Shown: positions 40,784 through 49,758 of the stretch, one piece after another | How positions within the stretch are numbered: position 1 is the first letter of the stretch | Layout: the number at the start of each line of letters is the position of its first letter | DNA from: Pseudomonas sp. B6002 | GTDB taxonomy: Bacteria > Pseudomonadota > Gammaproteobacteria > Pseudomonadales > Pseudomonadaceae | Length of the DNA stretch: 64,000 nucleotides | Direction: 5' to 3' | Assembly: GCF_013385985.1 (NCBI RefSeq) | Contig: NZ_JACAOY010000016.1 | Location: 1 to 64,000, forward strand | Program-made: the position numbers and the translations under genes | The notes under the pieces: model-generated | Told to the model about the DNA's origin: nothing | Seen by the model: the letters and a program-made list of their open reading frames with translations, nothing else | Database searches by the model: none

Positions 40784-40806
40784 TGGCGGTGAAGGAGAGA
40801 TTCGAA
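40784..40806. repeat. attR: right copy of the attachment core (3' end of tRNA-Ser)
   Basis: Identical to positions 1-23. It consists of the encoded CCA, discriminator G, acceptor stem and the T-arm side of the tRNA-Ser gene. The tRNA remains intact on this side, and the integrase gene is the nearest large gene. Confidence 0.9.
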
Positions 40807-40873
40807 CTCTCGATACAATTTCTTGTATACACACTTTCCAGGCGTGCTCCTTAAGCCACTCGGACACTTCACC
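40784..40873 (-). tRNA. serX: tRNA-Ser (anticodon GGA)
   Basis: Ninety nucleotides. Acceptor stem GGTGAAG pairs with CTTCACC, discriminator G, CCA encoded. The anticodon arm CACGC-CTGGAAA-GTGTG gives anticodon GGA (reads UCC/UCU). A long variable arm (ATACAAGAAATTGTAT, self-complementary) and the T-arm GAGAGTTCGAATCTCTC mark a class II serine tRNA. It is the integration target of the prophage. The symbol is a generic choice. Confidence 0.95.
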
Positions 40874-41194
40874 GTATCTCGTCAAACCAGTTCAGTCTGT
40901 CGAGGCGCGCTAATGTAGTCGAAAGCCTTTCTGATGGCAAAGGTTTTTTTCAGAATTTTCATGCGGTTAGCAGGTTATGCCGGCGTACGCCCGGTAAGGG
41001 GCGGTGATTCTGCCATTCTCAGGCTTGTGTGGCACGCGTCTGGGACGGCTGTTGGGCCCTGCCCTAGGCTGTCTGGCAGCGAGCAGGTGGGAAAAGTCTG
41101 ACTGGGTAGTCAGTCACGGCGCTTTACCCGGGCAGGCGTGGTGGGTAACGTCTGCGCCTATGTCTCTATAACAAGTCCTACAAGGAACCGCGTC
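40874..41194. other. intergenic region between tRNA-Ser and the crotonase gene
   Basis: Holds the tRNA promoter (40912-40940) and, further right, GC-rich DNA with no gene. The crotonase promoter must be here; AAGGA (41182-41186) is its ribosome-binding site. I see no other structure. Confidence 0.55.
40912..40940 (-). promoter_or_regulatory. sigma-70 promoter of tRNA-Ser
   Basis: On the minus strand: -35 TTGCCA (40940-40935), 17-bp spacer, -10 TACATT (40917-40912). Transcription would begin near 40904, about 30 nt before the mature 5' end at 40873. It lies outside the prophage, so the tRNA stays expressed in the lysogen. Confidence 0.65.
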
Positions 41195-41887
41195 ATGAGT
41201 GAGTTGATTGCTTACCACCTCGAAGACGGTATCGCGACCCTGACCTTGCGCAACGGCAAGGTGAATGCCATTTCTCCGGCGGTGGTCAGTGCGTTCAATG
41301 AAGCGCTGGACCAGGCGGAGAAAGACCGCGCGGTGGTGGTGATCACCGGCACGCCGGGCATTCTGTCCGGTGGGTATGATTTGAAAGTGATGACCGCCGG
41401 CCCTAAAGAGGCCATCGGCCTGGTGACTTCCGGCTCGACGCTGGCACGTCGCCTGTTGTCGCACCCGTTCCCGGTGATCGTCGCGTGCCCTGGGCATGCG
41501 GTGGCCAAGGGTGCGTTCCTGCTGTTGTCGGCAGATTATCGGATTGGCGTGGAAGGCCCGTTCAGTATTGGGCTGAATGAAGTGGCGATCGGCATGACCA
41601 TGCACCACGCCGGGATCGAGCTGGCGCGGGATCGCCTGAGCAAGGCGGCGTTCCAGCGCTCGGTGATCAATGCCGAGATGTTTGACCCGCAAGGTGCCGT
41701 GGGCGCCGGCTTCCTCGATAAGGTGGTCGCCCCCGAGGAGCTGCACGCAGCCGCCCTGGAAGCCGCGCGGCAGTTGAAGAAGATCAACATGAACGCCCAC
41801 AAGCACACCAAGCTGAAAGTACGCAAAGCGCTGTTGGACGCACTGGATGACGCGATCATTCAGGACCAGGGCCACATCCTGAGCTAA
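41195..41887 (+). CDS. crotonase/enoyl-CoA hydratase family protein
   Basis: The 230-aa protein starts MSELIAYHLEDGIATLTLRN with AAGGA upstream. It has the crotonase fold: GILSGGYDLKVM (oxyanion-hole strand), the VACPGHAVAKGAFLLLSADYRIG helix, and FSIGLNEVAIGMTMHHAGIELARD. It is slightly shorter than usual (about 255 aa). Substrate is unknown; hydratase or isomerase on acyl-CoA is likely. The canonical second catalytic Glu position reads as NEVAIG. It is followed by its own terminator, so it is monocistronic. Confidence 0.88.
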   Translation: MSELIAYHLEDGIATLTLRNGKVNAISPAVVSAFNEALDQAEKDRAVVVITGTPGILSGGYDLKVMTAGPKEAIGLVTSGSTLARRLLSHPFPVIVACPGHAVAKGAFLLLSADYRIGVEGPFSIGLNEVAIGMTMHHAGIELARDRLSKAAFQRSVINAEMFDPQGAVGAGFLDKVVAPEELHAAALEAARQLKKINMNAHKHTKLKVRKALLDALDDAIIQDQGHILS

Positions 41888-41908
41888 GCCCCTACTGCTA
41901 TCACAGCA

Positions 41909-41935
41909 AAAGCCCGGCCCTGCGTCGGGCTTTTT
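41909..41935 (+). terminator. rho-independent terminator after the crotonase gene
   Basis: Stem AAAGCCCG (41909-41916) / CGGGCTTT (41926-41933) followed by TTTC. It ends 20-50 bp beyond the crotonase stop. Confidence 0.85.
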
Positions 41936-42101
41936 CTTACAAATAAACCTGATCCTTCCTTAGCCGCTCTAGCCGGGCCATATCGGCACATGTTGAAACA
42001 TGTGCTCAAACATCGCCTATCTCCTACGTCTGTAGGGGCAATTGCCGAATACAGTGCACATCCGTACACTGCGCCACCTTTTGTCCCGATGGGCCGTGTC
42101 G

Positions 42102-42845
42102 ATGCTTTTTCTGTTACGTATGTTGTTGATGGGCCTGCACTTTATGCTGGCGGGCGTGTTGGGCGTGCTACTGGGCGTGTGCCGACCGTTCAACCCGGAT
42201 AACAGCCGCCTGTGCGCGCGCCTGTACGCGTTGCCGGCCATGTGGATTCTGGGGCTGAACGTGAAGGCCGATGTGGATTCGCTGCGCAACAAGCCGGGCA
42301 CGTGCGTCGTCATCGCCAACCATCAGTCCAACTATGACCTGTTTGTGTTCGGCACCGTGGTGCCCCATCGCACCGTATGCATTGCCAAGAAAAGCCTGAA
42401 ATGGGTGCCGCTGTTCGGCCAATTGTTCTGGCTGGCGGGCAATGTGCTGATCGACCGCGGCAATGCGCACAAGGCACGCCGCGCGATGCTCACCACCACC
42501 CACACCTTGCAGCATGAAGACACCTCGATCTGGGTGTTTGCCGAAGGCACGCGCAACCTGGGCAAGGGCCTGCTGCCATTCAAGAAAGGCGCGTTTCATA
42601 TGGCGATTGCCGCCGGTGTGCCCATCGTGCAGGTGTGCGTGAGCAACTATGTGAACCATATGCAGCTTAATCGCTGGAACAGTGGTGATGTGCTCATACG
42701 TTCTTTGCCGCCGATTCCTACCAACGGGATGACGTCGGATGACATTCCCGCTCTGCTGCAGGCGTGCCAGGCGCAGATGGCGGAATGCATTGCGCAGATG
42801 GATGCGAGTGTTACGCGGGGGAGTTGTGAGGCGCGGGTTGTTTGA
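42102..42845 (+). CDS. plsC: PlsC-type 1-acyl-sn-glycerol-3-phosphate acyltransferase
   Basis: The 247-aa protein starts MLFLLRMLLMGLHFMLAGVL (a GTG two codons earlier is possible). N-terminal TM segment about residues 1-25. Acyltransferase motifs: NHQSNYDLF (HX4D, motif I), FVIDRGN-like (motif II), VFAEGTRN (motif III) and GVPIVQVCV (motif IV). It makes phosphatidic acid from lysophosphatidate at the inner membrane. Pseudomonas genomes hold several paralogues. Confidence 0.9.
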   Translation: MLFLLRMLLMGLHFMLAGVLGVLLGVCRPFNPDNSRLCARLYALPAMWILGLNVKADVDSLRNKPGTCVVIANHQSNYDLFVFGTVVPHRTVCIAKKSLKWVPLFGQLFWLAGNVLIDRGNAHKARRAMLTTTHTLQHEDTSIWVFAEGTRNLGKGLLPFKKGAFHMAIAAGVPIVQVCVSNYVNHMQLNRWNSGDVLIRSLPPIPTNGMTSDDIPALLQACQAQMAECIAQMDASVTRGSCEARVV

Positions 42846-42866
42846 GATTGGAGGGAGGTAAGTGGG

Positions 42867-42895
42867 CCGGCGCGAGCAAGCTCGCTCACTACAGG
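42867..42895. repeat. single REP-like element
   Basis: GCGAGC-AA-GCTCGC (42872-42885) within a GCCGGCGCGAGCAAGCTCGC context, followed by ACTACAGG. It is a solitary intergenic palindromic repeat between plsC and corA. Confidence 0.55.
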
Positions 42896-42966
42896 TTGTA
42901 ACAATTGAACTCGCTTCGGGCTAAGCTGCCAGACACCTGTCCCCCTAATAAGAAGCGATCTGCACC

Positions 42967-43938
42967 ATGGGTAGAGTTGTTGCGGCCGCCGTCTACAGCG
43001 CCGGTAAGAAAGTCACTGATATCACCCTGGACGAAGGCGCGGCCTGGGCCGCCAAACCCGACCACTTTGTGTGGATCGGCCTGGAAGAACCCAACGCCCA
43101 GGAGCTGGCCAACCTGCAACGCCAGTTCAACCTGCATGAACTGGCCATCGAAGATGCCCTGGAAAAACACAGCCGGCCGAAGCTGGAAACCTTCGGCGAT
43201 GCGCTGTTCATCGTCACCTACTCACCGGTGCGCGAGAACGGGAAGCTGGTGTTTATCGAAACCCATATCTTTGCCGGCAACGGCTACATCATCACCGCAC
43301 GCAATGGCCACTCAGCGTCCTACGGCTACGTGCGCCAGCGTTGTGAGGCGCGACCGCTGCTGCTGGAACATGGGGAAGATTTCGTACTGTATGCACTGCT
43401 GGATTTCGTCACCGAAAACTACCAGCCGGTGAGCGAGGCAATCCACGCCGAGATCGACGAGCTGGAGCGCAACGTGCTGTGCAACTCGCTCAACGAAAAC
43501 GATATCCAGAACCTCCACGGCCTGCGCCGCGACGTGTTGCGGCTCAAGCGTTATGTGGCGCCGATGGTGGAGATCAGCCAGGAATTGCAGAAGCTGAGCT
43601 TCCCGTTCATCGACAAGAACATGCGCCCGTACTTCCGTGATGTGCAGATCCACGTGACACGCCAGATGGAAGACCTCACCACCCTGCGTGACATCGCCAG
43701 CCAGACCATCGAGATCGGTGTGCTGCTGGAGGCTTCGCGCCAGAGCGTGGTGCAGCGCAAGTTCGCTGCCTGGGCGGCGATCCTCGCGTTCCCCACGGCA
43801 GTAGCGGGGATTTATGGGATGAACTTCCAGAACATGCCCGAGCTGCAATGGCACTACGGCTATTTTGCGGTGCTCGGGTTTATCGCGGTGGGCTGTACGG
43901 GCTTGTGGGCCAGTTTCAAGCGGTCGGGGTGGTTGTAA
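42967..43938 (+). CDS. corA: CorA-family magnesium/metal transporter
   Basis: The 323-aa protein has a large cytoplasmic N-terminal domain and two C-terminal TM segments. The first ends in the signature YGMNF (IYGMNFQNMPELQWHYG), which forms the outer mouth of the channel; TM1 is AAWAAILAFPTAVAGI and TM2 YFAVLGFIAVGCTGLWASF. It is a pentameric Mg2+ channel in the inner membrane. A ribosome-binding site is not obvious, but the ATG matches family starts. Confidence 0.93.
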   Translation: MGRVVAAAVYSAGKKVTDITLDEGAAWAAKPDHFVWIGLEEPNAQELANLQRQFNLHELAIEDALEKHSRPKLETFGDALFIVTYSPVRENGKLVFIETHIFAGNGYIITARNGHSASYGYVRQRCEARPLLLEHGEDFVLYALLDFVTENYQPVSEAIHAEIDELERNVLCNSLNENDIQNLHGLRRDVLRLKRYVAPMVEISQELQKLSFPFIDKNMRPYFRDVQIHVTRQMEDLTTLRDIASQTIEIGVLLEASRQSVVQRKFAAWAAILAFPTAVAGIYGMNFQNMPELQWHYGYFAVLGFIAVGCTGLWASFKRSGWL

Positions 43939-43968
43939 AACGTTGCCGACGCACGACCGCCATCGCGC

Positions 43969-44694
43969 TTAAGCTGTGGCTTCGGGTTTGTGGGCCACGA
44001 AGCGCATCATCCACTCCGCCACGGTTGCGCCGTGGTGGTCACGTTCCAGGCTGGCGACGCCGTGGGTGTAGACCTTCTCACCCAGGGTTGTCTGAAGTAT
44101 TTCCAGCAGTTCGCGGGAATAGTCGTGGATGAACTCCGGGTGGCCCTGGAAGCACAGCACCTGGTCTTCGATGTGGTAGGCAGCGTAGGGGCAGAAATCG
44201 CTGGAAGCGATCACCGTGGCGTTGTCCGGCAGCGTGGTGACCTGGTCCTGGTGACTGATCAGCAGGGTCAGTTCTTCCACCACCGGGCTCATCCACGGGG
44301 CCTTGGCGTTCAGTTTGTAATCATGGATGCCCATGCCCCAGCCTTTGCTGGCGCGCTCGGTCTTGCCACCCAGCAACAGCGCCAACAACTGATGGCCGAA
44401 GCAGATCCCCAGCAGCTTGTCGCCACGCGCATAGCGCTCGAGCAGGTAAGTCTTGAGGGTCTGGATCCACGGGTCGGTGCCGAAAGAATCGGCCTTGCTG
44501 CCGGTCACCAGGTAGGCATCGAACACTTCATCGTCCGACGGGTATTCGCCCTGCACCACGTTGTAGACAACAAAGTCAGCAGCAATCGGTTGCTTGGAAA
44601 ACAGGCGCTTGAACATCTGCCCGTACCCTTGGTACTGATCGATCAAACCTGGACGCAGGATATCGGTTTCCAGGATACAGACGCGTAGCGACAT
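43969..44694 (-). CDS. class I glutamine amidotransferase
   Basis: The 241-aa protein has the catalytic Cys in GICFGHQLLA (about residue 97), and the His-Glu pair in CFQGHPEF (about 185), forming the triad. The N-terminal VCILETDI and DAYLVTGSKADSF are usual for stand-alone GATases of the GuaA N-terminal type. It may act on gamma-glutamyl compounds or supply ammonia; the acceptor is not known. It is monocistronic. Confidence 0.9.
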   Translation of the reverse strand: MSLRVCILETDILRPGLIDQYQGYGQMFKRLFSKQPIAADFVVYNVVQGEYPSDDEVFDAYLVTGSKADSFGTDPWIQTLKTYLLERYARGDKLLGICFGHQLLALLLGGKTERASKGWGMGIHDYKLNAKAPWMSPVVEELTLLISHQDQVTTLPDNATVIASSDFCPYAAYHIEDQVLCFQGHPEFIHDYSRELLEILQTTLGEKVYTHGVASLERDHHGATVAEWMMRFVAHKPEATA

Positions 44695-44782
44695 AAAAAA
44701 TACCTGACACGGTGATGGGAATAATGCACACCCCAGAGCCTGCCTTGAAACACCCCTTCAAGGCAAGTCCGCCAAGCGACCA

Positions 44783-44878
44783 CCTGTAGGAGCGGGCTTG
44801 CCCGCGATGGCGACATTTCAGCCGACAAACAGGTTGGCTGATACACCGCTTTCGCGGGCAAGCCCGCTCCCACAGGGG
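44783..44878. repeat. paired REP element (BIME)
   Basis: CCTGT(A)GGAGCGGGCTTGCCCGCGA and its inverse AAAGCGGG-type arm TCGCGGGCAAGCCCGCTCCCACAGG-like flank a roughly 45-bp centre. It lies between the divergently placed amidotransferase start and the end of the fad operon and can act as a transcription barrier. Confidence 0.85.
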
Positions 44879-44908
44879 TTATGTAGTGCTCACGCCATGG
44901 CGTTTCGG

Positions 44909-47056
44909 TCAGGTGAATATCTGGCCCTGGGCAGCTTTTTCAAGTAGCAAGGCCGGGGGGTTGAACCGTTCGCCATATTGCTCGGCCAGGTAACGCGCAC
45001 GGGCGATGAAATCGTTCAGCCCGTATTGGTTTATGAACTGCAACGCGCCGCCACTCCACGCAGCAAAACCGATACCGAAGATCGAACCGACGTTGGCATC
45101 GGCCGTGGACATCAACACGCCCTCCTCAACACAACGCACGGTTTCAATGGCCTGGATAAACAGCAAACGGTCGCGCACATCCTGCGGCGAGATCTGCTGG
45201 TCGGCGCGTTCAAAGCGGCTTTTCAGCTCCGGCCACAGGTGCTTCTGCCCGCCATTGGGGTACTCATAAAACCCGCCACCCGCCGCCTTGCCCAAGCGTT
45301 TGTATTCATTGACCAACAGGTCGATCACCGCCGTGGCCGGGTGTGCCGGCATTGACTTGCCTTCTGCCTGCAGATCCTTGGCGGTTTGCTGCCTTATATG
45401 GCTCATCAGGCTGAGGGACACTTCATCCGAGACGGCCAGTGGTCCCACCGGCATGCCGGCCTTACGCGCTTCGGTCTCGATCATCGGCGCGGCCACGCCC
45501 TCGCCGAGCATGGCAATGCCTTCGTTGGTGAAGGTGCCGAACACCCTTGAGGTGAAGAAACCCCGGCTGTCATTGACCACGATCGGGGTTTTCTTGATTT
45601 GCAGGACGAAATCAAAACCTCGGGCCAGGGTTTCGTCGCTGGTGTGAGCGCCCTTGATGATTTCCACCAGCGGCATCTTGTCGACCGGACTGAAGAAATG
45701 CAGGCCGATGAACTTGGCTGGATCCGGCACGGCCTTGGCCAAACCGCTGATCGGCAGTGTGGAGGTATTGGAGGCGATCACCGCATCAGCGCCGACCACA
45801 CTGTGCGCAGCGGCCGAGACTTTTGCCTTGAGTTCACGGTCTTCAAACACCGCTTCGATGATCAGGTCGCAACCGGCCAGATCGGCGTCGGCGGCAGTGG
45901 GAAGAATCCGCGCCAGGATGATTTCCCGCTGCTCGGCGGTCATTTGCCCACGGCTGACCTTCTTGTCGAGCAGCGCCGCTGAGTGCGCCTTGCCCTTTTC
46001 AGCGGCGGCCAGGTTGATGTCCTTGAGCACCACGTCGACGCCGGCGCTGGCGCTGACGTAGGCAATGCCCGCGCCCATCATTCCGGCACCGAGCACGCCG
46101 ACTTTGCGCGTGACATAGGGCGCAACACCTCTGGGCCGCGAGCTGCCGGCGTTGATTTCGTTGAGCTGGAACCAGAAGGTGCCGATCATGTTCTTCGCCA
46201 CTTGCCCGGTGACCAGCTCGGTGAAGTAGCGGGTTTCGATCAGGTGCGCCGTGTCGAAATCCACTTGGGCCCCCTCCACGGCGGCACAGAGGATTTTCTC
46301 CGGCGCGGGGAAACAGCCCTGGGTCTTGCTGCGCAAAATCGACGGCGCGATGGCCAGCATCTGCGCGACTTTCGGGTTGGACGGCGTCCCGCCCGGCAGT
46401 TGATAGCCCTTGCCGTCCCACGGCTGTTTCGCCTCCGGGTTCGCGAGAATCCACGCCCGGGACTTGGCCAGCAACTCATCACGATCGGCTGCCAATTCTT
46501 GAATCAAGCCAGCTTGCAGCGCTTGTTGGGGCCGCACTTTTTTGCCTTCCAACAAATACGGCAAGGCTTTTTCCAGCCCCAGCAGGCGCACCATGCGCAC
46601 TACCCCACCGCCGCCCGGCAACAGGCCCAGGGTCACTTCCGGCAACCCCAGCTGTGTGGATGTGGCATCCAGCGCGACCCGGTATTGGCAGGCCAGGCAG
46701 ATCTCCCAGCCGCCACCCAGTGCGGCGCCATTGATCGCGGCCACTACCGGTTTGCCGAGGGTTTCCAGGCGGCGCAACTGCGCCTTCAGCTCCAGCACAC
46801 CGTCATAAAAATCTTTGGCGTGGGCCTTGTCGACCTTGATCAACTCATTGAGGTCGCCACCGGCAAAAAACGTCTTTTTGGCCGAGGTGATGATCACACC
46901 GGCAATACTGTCCCTTTCCGCCTCCAGGCGCGTGAGCGTGGCCGCCATGGCTTCGCGGTACGCGCCGTTCATGGTGTTGGCGCTCTGGCCGGGCATGTCG
47001 AGGGTCAGCACCACGATCTGGTCCTGGCCTTTTTCGTAACGAATGGCTTGGGTCAT
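44909..47056 (-). CDS. FadB/FadJ-like multifunctional fatty acid oxidation enzyme
   Basis: The 715-aa protein starts MTQAIRYEKGQDQIVVLTLD. Residues about 1-190 are an enoyl-CoA hydratase domain (IVTSAKKTFFAGGDL-like, NGAALGGGWEICLAC and LGLPEVTLGLLPGGGG). From about 320 the NAD-binding Rossmann fold of 3-hydroxyacyl-CoA dehydrogenase begins (VGVLGAGMMGAGIAYV), with the catalytic HFFSPVDKMPLVEI, then the C-terminal dimer domain (GGGFYEYP). It performs the hydration and oxidation steps of beta-oxidation. Cotranscribed with the thiolase 16 bp upstream. A longer frame at the 5' side overlaps the thiolase and is not used. Confidence 0.93.
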   Translation of the reverse strand: MTQAIRYEKGQDQIVVLTLDMPGQSANTMNGAYREAMAATLTRLEAERDSIAGVIITSAKKTFFAGGDLNELIKVDKAHAKDFYDGVLELKAQLRRLETLGKPVVAAINGAALGGGWEICLACQYRVALDATSTQLGLPEVTLGLLPGGGGVVRMVRLLGLEKALPYLLEGKKVRPQQALQAGLIQELAADRDELLAKSRAWILANPEAKQPWDGKGYQLPGGTPSNPKVAQMLAIAPSILRSKTQGCFPAPEKILCAAVEGAQVDFDTAHLIETRYFTELVTGQVAKNMIGTFWFQLNEINAGSSRPRGVAPYVTRKVGVLGAGMMGAGIAYVSASAGVDVVLKDINLAAAEKGKAHSAALLDKKVSRGQMTAEQREIILARILPTAADADLAGCDLIIEAVFEDRELKAKVSAAAHSVVGADAVIASNTSTLPISGLAKAVPDPAKFIGLHFFSPVDKMPLVEIIKGAHTSDETLARGFDFVLQIKKTPIVVNDSRGFFTSRVFGTFTNEGIAMLGEGVAAPMIETEARKAGMPVGPLAVSDEVSLSLMSHIRQQTAKDLQAEGKSMPAHPATAVIDLLVNEYKRLGKAAGGGFYEYPNGGQKHLWPELKSRFERADQQISPQDVRDRLLFIQAIETVRCVEEGVLMSTADANVGSIFGIGFAAWSGGALQFINQYGLNDFIARARYLAEQYGERFNPPALLLEKAAQGQIFT

Positions 47057-47072
47057 GACAGGTTCCTTGGGC

Positions 47073-48278
47073 TCAGAGCCGTTCGATGATAGTGGCGATG
47101 CCCATGCCACCGCCGACACACAGGGTGGCCAGGCCGTAGCGCTGCTGGCGGGCTCCCAGCTCGTCGAGCAAGGTGCCGAGGATCGCGCAGCCGGTGGCGC
47201 CCAACGGGTGGCCCATGGCGATGGAGCCGCCGTTGACGTTGACTCGCGCAGCGTCAATGCCCATGTCCTTGATGAACTTGAGCACCACCGAGGCGAACGC
47301 TTCGTTGACTTCGAACAGGTCGATGTCCTCAACCCGCAAACCGGCCTTGGCCAGGGCTTTGCGGGTGGCGGGCGCCGGGCCGGTGAGCATGATGGTCGGG
47401 TCGGTGCTGGTGACCGCCGTGGCAACAATGCGCGCCCGCGGTTGCAGGCCCAGTTCGCGGCCTTTCGCTTCGGAGCCGATCAGCATCAGCGCGGCGCCAT
47501 CGACAATGCCGGAGCTGTTGCCCGGCGTGTGCACATGGTGGATGCGCTCCACATGGCTGTAGACCCGCAATGCGGTGGCGTCGAAGCCCATCTGCCCCAT
47601 CATTTCAAAGCTGGGCTTGAGTTTGCCCAGGCCTTCGAGGGTGGAGTCGCCGCGGATGAATTCGTCATGGTCCAGCAGCACGATGCCGTTCTGGTCCTGC
47701 ACCGCGATCAGCGATTTGTTGAAAGAACCGTCTGCACGCGCCCTGGCAGCTTTCTGCTGGGACTGTAGGGCAAAGGTATCCACGTCCTGGCGCGTGAAGC
47801 CTTCCAGGGTGGCGATCAGGTCGGCGCCGATGCCCTGGGGCGTGAAGTGGCTGTGCATATTGGTGTGCGGGTCGAGCACCCAGGCGCCGCCGTCGCTGCC
47901 CATGGGCACGCGGGACATGGACTCGACGCCGCCCACCACCACAAGATCTTCAAAGCCGGAGCGCACCTTCATGGCGCCCAGATTGACCGCCTCCAGGCCC
48001 GAGGCGCAGAAGCGGTTGATTTGCACCCCGGCGACACTGATGTCCCAGTCCGCCACCAGTGCGGCGGTCTTGGCGATGTCGGCACCCTGGTCACCCACCG
48101 GGGTGACGCAGCCCAGGACAATGTCATCCACTTGGCGCGTGTCGAGGTCACTGCGTTGGGCCAGCGCGGTGAGCAGGCCGGCCACCAGGTTCACCGGCTT
48201 GACGCTGTGCAGGGCACCGTCCGCCTTGCCTTTGCCACGGGGCGTGCGTATCGCATCAAAGATCAAAGCTTGGGTCAT
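47073..48278 (-). CDS. acetyl-CoA C-acyltransferase (thiolase), FadA/FadI-like
   Basis: The 401-aa protein has the thiolase active sites: acylated Cys in [11 protein letters not shown], the NEAFASVV Asn-Glu motif, [14 protein letters not shown] (His) and CVGGGMG (second Cys). It removes acetyl-CoA in the last beta-oxidation step and is the first gene of a two-gene operon with the multifunctional enzyme. [21 protein letters not shown] is the family start. Confidence 0.95.
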   Translation of the reverse strand: MTQALIFDAIRTPRGKGKADGALHSVKPVNLVAGLLTALAQRSDLDTRQVDDIVLGCVTPVGDQGADIAKTAALVADWDISVAGVQINRFCASGLEAVNLGAMKVRSGFEDLVVVGGVESMSRVPMGSDGGAWVLDPHTNMHSHFTPQGIGADLIATLEGFTRQDVDTFALQSQQKAARARADGSFNKSLIAVQDQNGIVLLDHDEFIRGDSTLEGLGKLKPSFEMMGQMGFDATALRVYSHVERIHHVHTPGNSSGIVDGAALMLIGSEAKGRELGLQPRARIVATAVTSTDPTIMLTGPAPATRKALAKAGLRVEDIDLFEVNEAFASVVLKFIKDMGIDAARVNVNGGSIAMGHPLGATGCAILGTLLDELGARQQRYGLATLCVGGGMGIATIIERL

Positions 48279-48668
48279 GACGTCCTCTAACCGCTGTGCA
48301 TGTGTGCCCCTACCTTAGGCCCGATTGACACGGTTTCAATGACGGATGCGCTCATTGCTTTTGACCCCCACGCTCGGACGAACGGTAGGCTGCGGCGGCA
48401 ATTGCTTGATTAATCGTTTTAGCTGTCTAGCCAAGGGTCTGGCGCCAAGATGGCGATAGGCCTCATTCCGTTTTTAGCGCAAATGCTGATTAGCTGATAT
48501 GAAATGGATCTAAGCCACGCAGAACGAGGGCTCTAAGGTTGAATCTGTAAGGAGCTGCTGCCGGGTTTTGCTGGAGCAGTTGTAAGAAAAGTGCAACGTC
48601 ACATCGCGATACTGAAATAAACCGGCACGCATTTGACGCTCAGGAATAACAACAAAAGGCAGTCAGCC
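48279..48668. other. intergenic region upstream of the thiolase operon
   Basis: About 390 bp separating the leftward thiolase operon from a rightward small gene. It must contain divergent promoters; I could not identify boxes with confidence, nor a PsrA-type site. No gene is seen. Confidence 0.5.
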
Positions 48669-48764
48669 ATGTTCAAGCATACGAAAGTTCGTCAGGCGGG
48701 ACTTATTCTGTTCGCCACCACACTGATTCTGATCTTGCCCAACTTAACCAAGGTTATTGGGTGA
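48669..48764 (+). CDS. 31-aa single-TM micropeptide
   Basis: MFKHTKVRQAGLILFATTLI and a further LILPNLTKVIG give a basic N-terminus, one TM helix (about residues 10-26) and a short polar tail. AAAGG lies 11 nt before the ATG, a little far. The composition is typical of small bacterial inner-membrane proteins with the N-terminus inside. I recall similar short proteins in Pseudomonas but cannot name a function. Confidence 0.5.
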   Translation: MFKHTKVRQAGLILFATTLILILPNLTKVIG

Positions 48765-48926
48765 TACACCGATCCCTACATTCCGTGCACACACTGCACC
48801 AGGACTGCAGCTTTTGGCAGCACCTGCCGGGACATTGCGCATAGCGGTCCCGTTGCAGGGGCTGTCTTTTTGCGCGCAGATTTCCGGTATCGTGAGCCCC
48901 ACCGCCACTTCACACCGGGCTCTCTC

Positions 48927-49733
48927 TTGAAAACCCCCCTTGCCGCTCTCGCCTTGCTGCTGGCCTTGCCGGTTTCAGCTGCGCAATTGACCATCGAACT
49001 GGACCACACCACCAAGACCTGGCAAACCGCCGACCTGCTCAAACTGCCCGAAGCGCAGACGGTGCAGATCGCTGATGACGTTTCCTACAAACGCAACATG
49101 ACCTATCGCGCTGTGCCGCTGGCAGTGCTGCTGCCGGGTCTTGAGCCCCAAAACCACCTGCAAGCTGTTGCCCTGGATGGGTTCGCCGCCGAACTCGCTG
49201 CCGCGCCGCTGCTGCAAAAAAGCGGCGCCCGCGCCTGGCTGGCGGTAGAAGACCCGGCCCACCCGTGGCCTGCGCTGGCCGACGGCAAACCCAGCGCCGG
49301 GCCGTTTTACCTGGTGTGGACCGACCCGCAGGCCGGCCATATCAGCCCCGAGCAATGGCCGTTCCAGATCTCCGGGATCAAGCAGTTGAAGACGGTTGCC
49401 GAGCGCTTTCCCGCGCTGCTGCCGGACCCAAAGCTGGCCGCCAATGACCCGATCAATCAGGGCTTTGCGCTGTTCCAGAAAAACTGCCTGGCTTGCCACC
49501 GCCTCAATGGCGCAGGCGATGCGCAAGTGGGGCCGGACCTGAATATTCCCTACAACCCCACCGAGTATTTCGGCGGTGATTTCCTCAAGCGTTACATCCG
49601 CGACCCGCAGAGCCTGCGGCATTGGCCGCAGGCAAAGATGCCGGCGTTCGCGTCCAGTGTGCTACCGGACAATGAGCTGGATTTGTTGGTGGGGTATTTG
49701 AAGCATATGGCCGGTCGCAAGCAGCAACCCTGA
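48927..49733 (+). CDS. c-type cytochrome with N-terminal extra domain
   Basis: The frame has no ATG near the front. The TTG at 48927 gives MKTPLAALALLLALPVSAAQ, a clean Sec signal peptide, and I use it (268 aa); a TTG at 48870 is the alternative. Residues about 20-150 are a domain of unknown role with sulfite-oxidase-like features (YKRNMTYRAVPLAVLL). The C-terminal cytochrome c domain has heme site CLACH and axial Met in QAKMPAFASSVLPDNELDLLVGYL. It is periplasmic and likely transfers electrons. Confidence 0.78.
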   Translation: MKTPLAALALLLALPVSAAQLTIELDHTTKTWQTADLLKLPEAQTVQIADDVSYKRNMTYRAVPLAVLLPGLEPQNHLQAVALDGFAAELAAAPLLQKSGARAWLAVEDPAHPWPALADGKPSAGPFYLVWTDPQAGHISPEQWPFQISGIKQLKTVAERFPALLPDPKLAANDPINQGFALFQKNCLACHRLNGAGDAQVGPDLNIPYNPTEYFGGDFLKRYIRDPQSLRHWPQAKMPAFASSVLPDNELDLLVGYLKHMAGRKQQP

Positions 49734-49758
49734 GCCCAAGCACACGTCAATTCTGGGC

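Noticed and set aside
40928-40950. Weak plus-strand hairpin with T7 run beside the tRNA promoter
   Set aside because: The stem is imperfect (CCTTT/AAAGG core), and the sequence is better explained by the -35 region of the tRNA promoter on the other strand.
45983-47768. Long plus-strand frames opposite the fad-like operon
   Set aside because: Both are shadows of the thiolase and multifunctional enzyme genes.
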